Source: Miniphocaeibacter sp964345925
Lineage (GTDB): Bacteria > Bacillota > Clostridia > Tissierellales > Peptoniphilaceae
NCBI GenBank assembly: GCA_964345925.1
Contig: CAYFSP010000004.1
Span: 11,386 to 75,385 of the forward strand
DNA length: 64,000 bases
Direction of reading: 5' to 3'
Positions 1-8,895 of the stretch are shown piece by piece; within the stretch, counting starts at the first letter, position 1; each line of letters starts with the position of its first letter. Made by a program: the position numbers and the translations under genes. The notes under the pieces were generated by a model. The model was not told where the DNA came from, ran no database searches, and worked only from the letters and a program-made list of their open reading frames with translations.

Positions 1-116
1 TTTCCCATATCGACCATTAGAATTTTTGCATCAATATTTAGTTTTGTAAATTCATATGAAGCAAATACTCCACTTGCTCCTGCTCCAACAATTATAATAT
101 CATAGTCTTTATTCAT
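1..116 (-). CDS. FAD-dependent oxidoreductase, N-terminal fragment
   Basis: Only the first 38 codons or so lie in the window; the gene runs off the left edge. The peptide begins MNKDYDIIIVGAGASG, a Rossmann beta-alpha-beta fold with the dinucleotide motif G11-x-G13-x-x-G16 right after a hydrophobic strand, as expected for an FAD-binding N-terminus. The start is supported by GGAGGG about 7 bases upstream. The following residues (ILMVDMGK) resemble uncharacterised FAD-dependent dehydrogenases of the COG2509 type, but substrate and reaction cannot be told from this fragment. Confidence 0.75.
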   Translation of the reverse strand, partial: MNKDYDIIIVGAGASGVFASYEFTKLNIDAKILMVDMG

Positions 117-178
117 ATATTACCCTCCGTTTACACCCCAAGTATTATATATGTTCTATAGAAGAAAATCAAGTTTAT

Positions 179-1160
179 TTAAAACCATTTCTTCCTCTTA
201 AAGTAAATAATTAAAAATATTATTATGATTACCGACATAATCCAGAAAAGCGGATAGGCAAATTCCCATTCTAAGCCGTTCATATGTTTAAAATTCATTC
301 CATATACACTAGATAAAAAAGTTACCGGTAAAAATATAGTGGACCATATTGTTAAAATCTTTGTAATATCGTTTGTCTTATCATTTACTTTGTTGTTTAC
401 AGTTTCAATAATATTTGAAGTTAAGTCCTTGTATACTCCAATACTTTCTATAATATCATCTATATCAGCATTTAGGTCACTATAGTAGTTTTTAATTTCG
501 CTACTATTTATATTTATATCCATATTATATATATTTAATTATATTTTTAAAAGGTGTAACGTATTTATTCATATAGATTACATTTCTTCTCATTAGATGT
601 AAATCGCTAATAATATTATAATCATTTCTTTTCACTAAATTAATATCCACTTCATCAACTTTTCTTTCAATATTTGAGAAAGTATCATAATAACTATCAA
701 CTATTGACTCCAATATTGTAAACTCCAATTTTTTCATCATATTATGAGTATGCTTCATGTTTATATATAATTTTTTTATTATATCCTTTTCAATACGGTA
801 ATTTATAGTAATTATTATTGAATCGCTTACAAGCATAAATAGTTCATCAAAATCTATTAACTCATGATCTTCATTATCTGACTTAATTGGATGTACTACT
901 ATAAAGTCAAATCTCTCAAACCTTTCAACTTTTGTTCTCTTGCTACCTTGAGATATATCCTCTAATACCAGTTCATGTACATGAAATATATTTTTTAAAT
1001 CTTCTAAATACTTATCCAATTCATTATCTCTAATATTGATCCATGCTCTAAAATTTTCTCTCCTTTGAAAATCTCCTATACTGTTTAAATCTTTTCTTTC
1101 ATAAGTATCATCATTAAAATATATTAATTCTATTTTACCATTTTCCATATTGCTATCCAT
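179..1160 (-). pseudogene. corA: CorA-family Mg2+ transporter, frameshifted at a TA repeat
   Basis: Two open segments in different frames together make one CorA-type divalent cation channel. The upstream part (525-1160) is the cytoplasmic funnel. The downstream part (179-523) holds the long stalk helix, TM1 ending in the family signature YGMNF, and TM2 followed by a basic tail. GGGAGGT lies 6-7 bases before the ATG at 1160, so the ATG at 1175 is probably not used. The break is at a short TA repeat (526-534): one more TA would give a continuous reading ...KYIYNMDI... with no stop. The protein as written lacks the pore. It could be a recent null, a phase-variable state or a sequence error. Confidence 0.85.
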
Positions 1161-1256
1161 TTGATGACCTCCCATGTTGATATTATATACATGAATACTG
1201 TTATTTTATAATATTTGTGCTAAAATTAAAAATATACGTATTTCTTAGGAGGATCT

Positions 1257-2075
1257 ATGTTTAATTTTTATTATATTTTTCTAACCTTTACTACATATAG
1301 TATACTTGGTTGGATTGTAGAAAGTACTTATTGTTCTATATTTGAAAGAAAAATAATAAACCGCGGTTTTTTAATAGGACCTTACTGTCCTATATATGGT
1401 TCTGCCGCAGTTGTAATAGTATTAACCCTTTCCAGTTTTAAAAATAATTTAATATTGGTATTCTTCCTAAGTATGATCCTATCGGGTATATTGGAATATA
1501 TAACAAGTTATATATTGGAAAAAATATTTAAACTTTCCCTTTGGGATTATAAAAATTATAAGTTTAATATAAATGGTAGAGTCTGTTTGAGAAATTTACT
1601 AATGTTTGGAATACTTGCAGTACTTCTTATAGAGTATATAAATCCTGCTGTGGATATTTTCTATGATACAATTCCAAAAAATATTACAATGGTGATTTTC
1701 TTTACAACTTTATTGCTTTTCACTGCGGATATTATATTGACTTCAATTTCAGTATTTGACATAAGGAAAATGGCTAACAAGACTTTGAATTTAGATGAAT
1801 TAACAAATGTTAGAAACGAAGTTACAAATAGCGTTAAAAATGATATTGAAAATAAAGCTGAATCCTTTAAAGTTAATCTTGGTGATAAAGGTGATAAATT
1901 TATGGAGAGTTTAGAGAGTAAAAGCGATTTAATTAAAAGAAATCTTGAGAAACTAAGTAAAGTTAAAGTAAATTTTACCCATAAGAGATTTATAAAGGCA
2001 TTTCCAAAACTAAAATCCTTAAATGCAAATGAATCAATAGAAAACCTTAAAAAAGTTATTTCAAAGTTAAAATAA
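1257..2075 (+). CDS. CmpB-family (putative ABC-transporter type IV) membrane protein
   Basis: 272 residues with about five hydrophobic segments in the first 170 residues, then a charged, lysine-rich cytoplasmic tail. The N-terminus, with the pattern YSILGWIVES followed by RGFLIGPYCPIYG and a WDY motif near residue 95, is typical of the PF06541 family (annotated putative ABC-transporter type IV or CmpB). The molecular function is not established in the family. AGGAGG lies 6 bases before the ATG. The gene stands alone, is transcribed away from corA and shares a terminator with convergent glgP. The long tail (residues 170-272) is predicted helical and could bind a partner; that is inference. Confidence 0.75.
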   Translation: MFNFYYIFLTFTTYSILGWIVESTYCSIFERKIINRGFLIGPYCPIYGSAAVVIVLTLSSFKNNLILVFFLSMILSGILEYITSYILEKIFKLSLWDYKNYKFNINGRVCLRNLLMFGILAVLLIEYINPAVDIFYDTIPKNITMVIFFTTLLLFTADIILTSISVFDIRKMANKTLNLDELTNVRNEVTNSVKNDIENKAESFKVNLGDKGDKFMESLESKSDLIKRNLEKLSKVKVNFTHKRFIKAFPKLKSLNANESIENLKKVISKLK

Positions 2076-2082
2076 TATTTAA

Positions 2083-2118
2083 AAGAAGATGTAGTATTTA
2101 TCTACACCTTCTTTTTTT
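2083..2118. terminator. Bidirectional terminator between CmpB gene and glgP
   Basis: AAGAAGATGTAG pairs with CTACACCTTCTT (one G-U position) around a 7-base loop. A T-run follows on the plus strand and there are A residues on the other side. It lies between two convergent stop codons. Confidence 0.85.
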
Positions 2119-2120
2119 AA

Positions 2121-4481
2121 CTATATATCCCAAATTTCAGAAGCATATTCTAAAATAGTTCTATCCGATGAGAATTTTCCTGCATTGGCAATATTTTTCA
2201 AACATTTTCTCGCCCAAGAAAGCCTATCCCTATAATCTTCATCTATTTTTTCATGAGCTTCCCTATATGAATGGAAGTCTTCTAAAATATAATAATTATC
2301 AGATTTTTCACTATTGTTGTTTATTAAACTATTGTATATCTCTAAGAACATATAGGAACCACCGTCGTTTATACTATCTGAAATCAAAATATCCACTACT
2401 TCTTTAATAATCTTATCCTCATCATATAATTTTTTAGGATCATAACTACTCTCGATTTCCTTTAATTCCTCTACAGTCTTTCCAAATACATAATTGGATT
2501 CCTTTCCAGCCTCTTTGAATATTTCAATATTGGCTCCGTCTAAAGTTCCAATTGTCGGTGCTCCATTTAACATGAATTTCATATTTCCCGTTCCTGAAGC
2601 CTCTTTTCCAGCTGTAGATATTTGCTCTGATATGTCCGCTGCTGGGTAGATTTTTTCCCCATAAGAAACTCTAAAGTTTTGAACGAACACAACCTTTATC
2701 TTCCTTGAAACTACTGGATCGTTATTTACAAGTTTTGCTACTTCATTTATAAATTTGATTATAGCCTTGGCTCTAAAATATCCTGGTGCTGCCTTTCCAC
2801 CAAATATAAAAGTTCTCGGATAAATATCAATATCAGGATCAGACTTTATTCTCTGATATAAATAAACTATATGAAGGGCGTTTAATAACTGTCTCTTATA
2901 CTCATGAATCCTTTTAACTTGAATATCAAAAATAGAGTTTGGATCTATATCAACTCCTTCATTTTCCTTAATATATCTAGCAAGACGCTTCTTATTTATC
3001 AATTTTATTTCATTTATTCTATTTAATACATTTTCATCGTCTAAATATTTCTCTAAACCTTTTAATTTTGTCAGATCCATTATCCAGCTATTATCTCCAA
3101 GTAATTCGGTTATATACTTAGATAACTCATCATTACTATAAACCAACCATCTTCTTGGAGTAATTCCATTTGTCTTGTTTAAAAACTTACTTGGATATAG
3201 TACGTACCAATCCTTTAAAGTGTCAGACTTTAATATTTCAGTATGAAGTTCAGCAACACCATTTACCTTTATAGCTGTGTATATTGCTAAATTAGCCATT
3301 TTAACAATTCCACCAGAGATTATTCTCAAATAATTTATCTTATCTGAACTATATTTTTTTTCTTCCAACTCTTTAACAAATCTTCTGTCAATTTCTTTGA
3401 TTATTTCTAAACATCTAGGATTTGCAGTATCAACAATATCTTCACTCCATTTCTCCATGGCTTCCTCTAATATTGTATGGTTTGTAAAGGCAAAAACCCT
3501 CTTTGTTATATTCCATGATTCATCCCATGAAAGAAAATGTTCATCTAGCAAAATTCTCATAAGTTCTGGTATAGCCATTACAGGATGAGTATCGTTTAAC
3601 TGTATTACATGGTATTTGTGAAATTTTTCAAATTTTAAATCAAGAGGAAAGTTTCTTCTGTAATTATCAACCATATCCTGTATAGATGCTGAAACGAAGA
3701 AATACTGCTGTTTAAGTCTTAAAATTTTTCCAGCCTTTTGACTATCATTAGGGTATAGTACCCTTGTAATATCCTCTGCTCTATTTTTACTTGACATACT
3801 ATCATCATATAAGAAATTATTGAATTTAGAAAAATCAAATCCTTCAACAGCTTCTGATTGCCATAGCCTTAAAGTGTTTACAGTATTGTTATCATAGCCT
3901 ATAACAGGACTGTCATAAGGTACTGCTAGAACCTGCTGATCTTTAAAATTAACTATTTTTGTATCAGCTTTTTTTCTTATGGACCAAGGATCTCCCAAGT
4001 AAGTCCAATCATCTCCTTCTTCTGTTTGAAATCCCTCTTTAAAATACTGTTTAAAAAGACCTTGTGAATATCTTACGCCATATCCTTGTAAAGGCAATTT
4101 TTCAGTTGCAGCAGATTCAATAAAGCAAGCTGCTAACCTTCCTAAACCTCCATTACCTAAAGCTGGATCCTCTTCAGTCTCCTCTAAAGTATTCAACGAT
4201 ATTCCCATTTCATCTAATATATCTTGAACTTCATTATATAGACCAAAGTTTAACAAGTTATTGCCTAATGATCTGCCTATTAAAAATTCTGCAGAAAAAT
4301 AATATGCATTTTTTCTATCCTTGTTCATTTCATCTGTTTTAATCCAATTATCGTTTATCTCATTCATTATCAATGTTGATAACGCTTCATATTTTGCATG
4401 AGGACTAACTTCATGTATGGATTTTCCAGTTTTATATTCTATTATTTCCTCAAGTTTTTCCTTAAATTCTATCTTATTCAT
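2121..4481 (-). CDS. glgP: Glycogen/alpha-glucan phosphorylase
   Basis: 786 residues, slightly shorter than the usual 790-830. It removes glucose from alpha-1,4-glucans as glucose-1-phosphate using pyridoxal phosphate. The PLP-lysine motif EASGTGNMKFMLNG is present with the lysine at residue 635. Other family blocks are visible: GNGGLGRLAACF near residue 110, YGVRYSQGLFKQ, and VKRIHEYKRQLLN. The start follows GGAGA. No glycogen synthesis genes (glgA, glgC, glgB) adjoin it, so here it is a solitary catabolic gene. It is divergent from ddl, with about 200 bases of AT-rich promoter DNA between them. The protein is cytoplasmic and the assignment is secure. Confidence 0.96.
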   Translation of the reverse strand: MNKIEFKEKLEEIIEYKTGKSIHEVSPHAKYEALSTLIMNEINDNWIKTDEMNKDRKNAYYFSAEFLIGRSLGNNLLNFGLYNEVQDILDEMGISLNTLEETEEDPALGNGGLGRLAACFIESAATEKLPLQGYGVRYSQGLFKQYFKEGFQTEEGDDWTYLGDPWSIRKKADTKIVNFKDQQVLAVPYDSPVIGYDNNTVNTLRLWQSEAVEGFDFSKFNNFLYDDSMSSKNRAEDITRVLYPNDSQKAGKILRLKQQYFFVSASIQDMVDNYRRNFPLDLKFEKFHKYHVIQLNDTHPVMAIPELMRILLDEHFLSWDESWNITKRVFAFTNHTILEEAMEKWSEDIVDTANPRCLEIIKEIDRRFVKELEEKKYSSDKINYLRIISGGIVKMANLAIYTAIKVNGVAELHTEILKSDTLKDWYVLYPSKFLNKTNGITPRRWLVYSNDELSKYITELLGDNSWIMDLTKLKGLEKYLDDENVLNRINEIKLINKKRLARYIKENEGVDIDPNSIFDIQVKRIHEYKRQLLNALHIVYLYQRIKSDPDIDIYPRTFIFGGKAAPGYFRAKAIIKFINEVAKLVNNDPVVSRKIKVVFVQNFRVSYGEKIYPAADISEQISTAGKEASGTGNMKFMLNGAPTIGTLDGANIEIFKEAGKESNYVFGKTVEELKEIESSYDPKKLYDEDKIIKEVVDILISDSINDGGSYMFLEIYNSLINNNSEKSDNYYILEDFHSYREAHEKIDEDYRDRLSWARKCLKNIANAGKFSSDRTILEYASEIWDI

Positions 4482-4623
4482 AATTTCTCCTAAACTTATT
4501 TTAATATATGATTAATATGCTATCTTCATCTCAAAATTATATACCCTATATTATATAAATATTTCAAAAGGTTAAATGATTCTTGTCATAATTTCAAAAA
4601 TCTTTATATATAATATACTTTAT

Positions 4624-4652
4624 TTGAAAATACTGCAATGATATAGTATTAT
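4624..4652 (+). promoter_or_regulatory. Sigma-A-type promoter upstream of ddl
   Basis: TTGAAA and TATTAT are separated by 17 bases, ending 30 bases before the ddl start. Assigned by eye to the vegetative consensus. Confidence 0.55.
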
Positions 4653-4682
4653 TAACATATTCTTAAAATAGGAGATTATTTA

Positions 4683-5759
4683 ATGTTAAAAAATATTTAT
4701 GTTATTTATGGTGGCATTAGTGTTGAACACGAGGTTTCATTACTAAGTGCTACAAATGTAATTAACAGTCTAGATCGTAGCAAGTATATCGTTTATCCAG
4801 TATATGTTAATAAGGAAGGTAAGTGGATACCTTTTGGAAGATGTGATAAAGAGATATTAGACTACAAAGATTTATATGTTGATACGAACGATTCCCTTTG
4901 TAATTCCATTAGTGAATTTTTGACTAATTATTATAAAGAGGATGAGGAAAATATTTTCTTTCCAATAATTCATGGAACTTATGGAGAAGATGGTACTTTA
5001 CAGGGTTTTTTAGAGATGCTTAACGTTCCATATGTTGGAAATGGAGTTTTATCATCATCATTATGTATGGATAAGGCAATTTCCAATCAATTATTTGAAG
5101 AAAACAATATACCTCAAGCAAAATATAGATTATTAGCACAAAATACTTTCGATAAAAACGATGATGAAAAAATAAATGAAATTATTGAATATTTAGGACT
5201 ACCTTTATATGTAAAACCTTGTAACTCAGGTTCATCTATTGGAGTAACTCAAGTAAAGAAAAAAGAGGATATTTATGAAGCGATTGAATTGGCTTTTAAA
5301 TATGATCCAAAAATTCTTTTAGAAGAGGGTATTACCGGTGATGAATTGCAAGTATCCGTAATAGGAAACGAAGACCCTATAGCATCTTTACCTGGAATAT
5401 CCAGAGTACAGCAGGAATTCTATAATTATGAAGGTAAATACTTTGATGATAATACAATCCATATAGTACCCTTTGAATTACAAGAAGGAGAAACTGAAAA
5501 AGTTCAAGAGCTTGCTAAAAAAGTTTATACTTCATGTAATTGTTCTGGACTTGCAAGAGTTGATATATTTTTAAGGGATTCTGATAGAAAAATGCTTGTA
5601 AACGAGATAAATACATCTCCTGGCATGACAAACCATTCAATGACAACAATGTTGTGGAAAGTTACCGATGGTACTGATTTTCCACAATTATTGGATAGAT
5701 TAATCGATTACGGAATTGAAAGATATAATAAAAATAAAACCATAGTTAAGGAAATATAA
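4683..5759 (+). CDS. ddl: D-alanine--D-alanine ligase
   Basis: 358 residues, an ATP-grasp enzyme that makes the D-Ala-D-Ala dipeptide of peptidoglycan. Visible blocks are GGISVEHEVSLLSA at the N-terminus, HGTYGEDGTLQG near residue 100, VKPCNSGSSIGV near 180, and the C-terminal metal-binding EINTSPGMT. The omega-loop region (FYNYEGKY) keeps the tyrosine/lysine pattern of ordinary D-Ala ligases rather than that of VanA-type D-lactate ligases, so the normal D-Ala-D-Ala product is expected. AGGAG precedes the start. It is the first gene of a run with murF, 4 bases apart, which makes the next substrate of wall synthesis. Confidence 0.96.
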   Translation: MLKNIYVIYGGISVEHEVSLLSATNVINSLDRSKYIVYPVYVNKEGKWIPFGRCDKEILDYKDLYVDTNDSLCNSISEFLTNYYKEDEENIFFPIIHGTYGEDGTLQGFLEMLNVPYVGNGVLSSSLCMDKAISNQLFEENNIPQAKYRLLAQNTFDKNDDEKINEIIEYLGLPLYVKPCNSGSSIGVTQVKKKEDIYEAIELAFKYDPKILLEEGITGDELQVSVIGNEDPIASLPGISRVQQEFYNYEGKYFDDNTIHIVPFELQEGETEKVQELAKKVYTSCNCSGLARVDIFLRDSDRKMLVNEINTSPGMTNHSMTTMLWKVTDGTDFPQLLDRLIDYGIERYNKNKTIVKEI

Positions 5760-5763
5760 ACAT

Positions 5764-7143
5764 ATGATAGAAAAAACACTATATGAAATAGCTTCTATGT
5801 GTTCTGGAAAGGTATATAATATTGCACATAATGAAGTTCTTGTTAAGGGAATTTCCACCGACACGAGAACCATAGAGGAAGGAAATCTATTTATACCACT
5901 TATTGGTGAAAATTTTGATGGCCATGAATATGCAATTTCTGCATTGGAAAAAGGTGCTTCCGCTATTTTTTGGGAAAAGAAAAGATTTTTAGAAAATACC
6001 GATCTTCCTGTAATATTAGTAGAGGATACCTATGAAGCAATGATTGAATTGGCAAAAAACTATAGAAGATCTTTAAATTGTGAAGTTATTGCTATAACTG
6101 GTTCAAATGGTAAAACAACGACTAAGGACATAATCTACAGTATTTTAAAAGAAAAATATAAAGTACAAAAAACTGAAAAAAATTTCAATAATGAAATTGG
6201 ACTTCCAAAAACAATTTTATCTTTAGATAATGATTGTGAAATAGCAGTACTGGAATTAGGAACTGAAAATTTTGGAGATATTTCATTTTTAACGGATATA
6301 TGTAATCCGGATATTGCCATGATAACAAATATTAGCGATTCACATCTTTTAAAGTTAAAGACAAGGGATAATATAGCCAGAGCAAAACTTGAAATATTAG
6401 AAGGATTAAAGGAAAATGGAATATTCCTATATAACGGTGATGATGAAACATTAAATAGAATTGTCAAAGAATTCATTATGCCTGAAAGAACTTTTACCTT
6501 TGGAACAAATGATGATAATTACTTTAAAATAGAACCTATAAGCAGTGATAGTTCCGGTGTTACATTTTCATTGGAAGATCATATATATACAATACCGTTA
6601 CTTGGCGATCATCAGTTTTATAACGGGGCATTAGCTATAATAGTTTCAGAATTTTTCAAACTCGACTATTCAACTATAGCCAAGGGTTTAAAGGATATAG
6701 ACTTAACCGGTATGAGAAATGAGTTAATTCATTTAAAAGATTTTGATATATTAAACGACAGTTATAAATCGAATCCTCAAAGTTTGGATTCATGTTTAAA
6801 GACAGTTTATTCCCTTGATAGTTACAATAGAAAAATTGCAATTATAGGTGATATGTTAGAACTTGGTGAAAACGAAGTGGAAATACATGAAAATGTTGGT
6901 TTGGACATAGACCCAGATAAAATCGACTATTTATTCACAGTTGGTAAATTGGCTTCAAATATAAGTGAGAAAGCAAAGGAAAATTTCCCTGAGGATCATG
7001 TACTACATTTTGAAACTAGAGACGAATTGATAAAGTCAGTTCAACAGTATATTATTCCAGGTACATTAATAATGATAAAGGCATCAAGATCCATGAAACT
7101 TGAATATATAGTTGAAGCATTAAAAAAATATTCAGAGATATGA
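5764..7143 (+). CDS. murF: UDP-MurNAc-tripeptide--D-Ala-D-Ala ligase
   Basis: 459 residues, the normal length. It joins D-Ala-D-Ala to UDP-MurNAc-tripeptide in the cytoplasm, using ATP. The N-terminal uracil-binding domain carries ISTDTRTIEEGNLFIPL (residues 30-46). The Mur-ligase P-loop GSNGKTTT is at residues 113-120, followed by KNFNNEIGLP and the C-terminal domain with DSYKSNPQS and ASRSMKLE. It follows ddl by 4 bases with AAGGAAA as binding site and overlaps the next gene by four bases (ATGA). Pairing with ddl is a common and functionally obvious arrangement. Confidence 0.96.
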   Translation: MIEKTLYEIASMCSGKVYNIAHNEVLVKGISTDTRTIEEGNLFIPLIGENFDGHEYAISALEKGASAIFWEKKRFLENTDLPVILVEDTYEAMIELAKNYRRSLNCEVIAITGSNGKTTTKDIIYSILKEKYKVQKTEKNFNNEIGLPKTILSLDNDCEIAVLELGTENFGDISFLTDICNPDIAMITNISDSHLLKLKTRDNIARAKLEILEGLKENGIFLYNGDDETLNRIVKEFIMPERTFTFGTNDDNYFKIEPISSDSSGVTFSLEDHIYTIPLLGDHQFYNGALAIIVSEFFKLDYSTIAKGLKDIDLTGMRNELIHLKDFDILNDSYKSNPQSLDSCLKTVYSLDSYNRKIAIIGDMLELGENEVEIHENVGLDIDPDKIDYLFTVGKLASNISEKAKENFPEDHVLHFETRDELIKSVQQYIIPGTLIMIKASRSMKLEYIVEALKKYSEI

Positions 7144-7592
7144 TAGTTTTTATTGATGGCGATAGCTGTCCAGTAATAAAAAATGCAATAAAGATTTCAA
7201 ATAATTATAACTTAAAAACTATCATTGTTAAAGACTATAATCATGAAATGAATATGGAAGGTAACAATATAGAAATAGTGACGGTTTCCCAAGGTTCTGA
7301 TTCTGCTGACCTATATATTTTAAACAATATAAAAAAAGAGGACATACTCATCACCAACGATATTGGACTTGCATCTATAGCCTTAAGTAAGAAGGCAAGC
7401 ATTCTAAATTTTAATGGTGAGGTAATAAATGATTTTAATATTGATTTCCTTTTACTCAGCAGACATATTAACAAGCAAAATAGAAAAAATAATATTTACT
7501 CAAGTAAATTTAAAAAAAGAACAAAAGAAAATAATTTATTGTTTGAAAAATCTTTAATAAAGTTAATAGAAAACACCAATGAAGAAGACTAA
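7140..7592 (+). CDS. YaiI/YqxD family (DUF188) PIN-like protein
   Basis: 150 residues of the UPF0178/DUF188 family. The N-terminal FIDGDSCPV, then VSQGSDSADLYILNN near residues 50-64, DILITNDIGLASIAL (70-84) and the RHINKQNRKN segment are characteristic. The acidic residues in these motifs suggest a PIN-like nuclease fold, but no biochemical role is established for the family. Translation is probably coupled to murF through the ATGA overlap. It closes the ddl-murF operon, and its terminator overlaps the end of the coding region. Confidence 0.85.
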   Translation: MIVFIDGDSCPVIKNAIKISNNYNLKTIIVKDYNHEMNMEGNNIEIVTVSQGSDSADLYILNNIKKEDILITNDIGLASIALSKKASILNFNGEVINDFNIDFLLLSRHINKQNRKNNIYSSKFKKRTKENNLLFEKSLIKLIENTNEED

Positions 7593-7620
7593 TTTCGGTT
7601 TTAACATTGGTTTTTTTATT
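7575..7620 (+). terminator. Terminator of the ddl-murF-yaiI operon
   Basis: ACCAATG pairs with CATTGGT across a long loop and is followed by a run of seven Ts. The 5' arm lies inside the last codons of the preceding gene. The large loop makes it a moderate call. Confidence 0.6.
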
Positions 7621-7737
7621 TTTTCCTATTCATGAAGGCAATTAACTGATATAATATAAGAAATTTTTTAAAAATAAAAAATCGTTTTTATATTTTAAAT
7701 TATTTAAAATATTATAGTGAGAAGGTGTTTTAGAAAT

Positions 7738-8850
7738 ATGAAAATAGGAGTTTTAAAAGAGATAAAAGATAGTGAGGACCGTGTAGCGTTGACACCAGCA
7801 GGTGCAATGGCTCTGGTGAAATCAGGACATGAGGTATTCGTTGAAAAAAACGCCGGTTTAGAATCAGGATTTCCTAATGAGGAATATGAAGAGGTCGGTG
7901 CAACTATATTAAATGATGCTTCTCAGGTTTGGAAATCTGAAATGGTTATGAAGGTAAAGGAACCAATTAAAGAAGAATACGAATACTTGCATGAAGATTT
8001 AATTTTATTTGCTTATTTTCATTTAGCACCTAATTTAGAATTGGCAGAGGAATTGCTAAATAGAAAGGTAACAGCTGTTGCATATGAAACAGTTCAGTTA
8101 CCAGATGGAAGTCTTCCACTACTTACACCTATGTCGGAAGTAGCTGGTAGAATGGCAACACAAATAGGAACTCATTATCTTCAAAAAACACATAACGGTT
8201 CTGGTATTTTACTTGCAGGTGTTCCTGGTGTAGAACGAGGTAAAGTTACAATTCTTGGTGGAGGAATTTCTGGTTTAAACGCAGCTAAAGTAGCTATTGG
8301 ACTTGGAGCTAGAGTAACTATTCTAGATATAAAACCTTCTCGTCTTGCAGAGTTGGAAAATATTTTTGGAAACAGCATTCAAACATTGATTTCAAATCCA
8401 TACACTATTGGAAAATCCGTAATAGAAGCGGATTTAGTAATTGGAGCAGTCCTAGTTCCTGGTAAGAGAGCACCATTGCTAGTAACGGAAGATATGGTTA
8501 AGAAGATGAGAAAAGGTTCTGTCATTGTTGATATTGCCATTGACCAAGGTGGTATTTTTGAAACGGGAACAGAAACTGGAACACATGATAATCCTGTTTA
8601 TATAAAACATGGTATTATCCATTATGCTATTACGAATATGCCAGGTGCAGTTCCACGTACTTCCACATATGCTTTAACGAATAGCACATTGCCTTATGCT
8701 TTAGAAATTGCCAACAATGGATTAATAAATTCAATTAAAAACAATCATGCAATTTATAAGGGCATTAACACATTTAAAGGTTATATGACAATTAAGGAAG
8801 TATCTGAAGATCAAAAAAGAGTTTTCACACCATTAGACACGATTATATAA
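7738..8850 (+). CDS. ald: Alanine dehydrogenase
   Basis: 370 residues from the ATG at 7738, matching the Bacillus enzyme in length; an upstream in-frame start at 7717 lies before the AGAAGGTG binding site and is unlikely. The enzyme interconverts L-alanine and pyruvate plus ammonia with NAD. Substrate residues are in place: K74 in MKVKEP and H95 in AYFHLAP. The NAD-binding Rossmann motif VTILGGGISGLNA is central. It is a stand-alone gene facing a symporter that might import an amino acid; in anaerobes the enzyme commonly serves alanine fermentation or ammonia exchange (inference). Confidence 0.95.
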   Translation: MKIGVLKEIKDSEDRVALTPAGAMALVKSGHEVFVEKNAGLESGFPNEEYEEVGATILNDASQVWKSEMVMKVKEPIKEEYEYLHEDLILFAYFHLAPNLELAEELLNRKVTAVAYETVQLPDGSLPLLTPMSEVAGRMATQIGTHYLQKTHNGSGILLAGVPGVERGKVTILGGGISGLNAAKVAIGLGARVTILDIKPSRLAELENIFGNSIQTLISNPYTIGKSVIEADLVIGAVLVPGKRAPLLVTEDMVKKMRKGSVIVDIAIDQGGIFETGTETGTHDNPVYIKHGIIHYAITNMPGAVPRTSTYALTNSTLPYALEIANNGLINSIKNNHAIYKGINTFKGYMTIKEVSEDQKRVFTPLDTII

Positions 8851-8854
8851 AAAA

Positions 8855-8895
8855 AGAAGGAATAGATTCAGCTTGCTGAAATATTCCTTCTTTTT
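8855..8895. terminator. Bidirectional terminator between ald and symporter
   Basis: AGAAGGAATA and TATTCCTTCT form the outer stem, with TTCAGC/GCTGAA extending it toward a short loop. A-rich and T-rich flanks lie on both sides, and the hairpin serves the two convergent genes. Confidence 0.88.

Noticed and set aside
524..534. Programmed frameshifting in corA
   Set aside because: There is no slippery heptamer or stimulatory structure, and an indel of TA explains the shift more simply.
5400..5460. D-Ala-D-Lac (vancomycin-resistance) type ligase
   Set aside because: The omega-loop has the ordinary D-Ala-D-Ala pattern and the gene sits with murF; no vanH or vanX is present.
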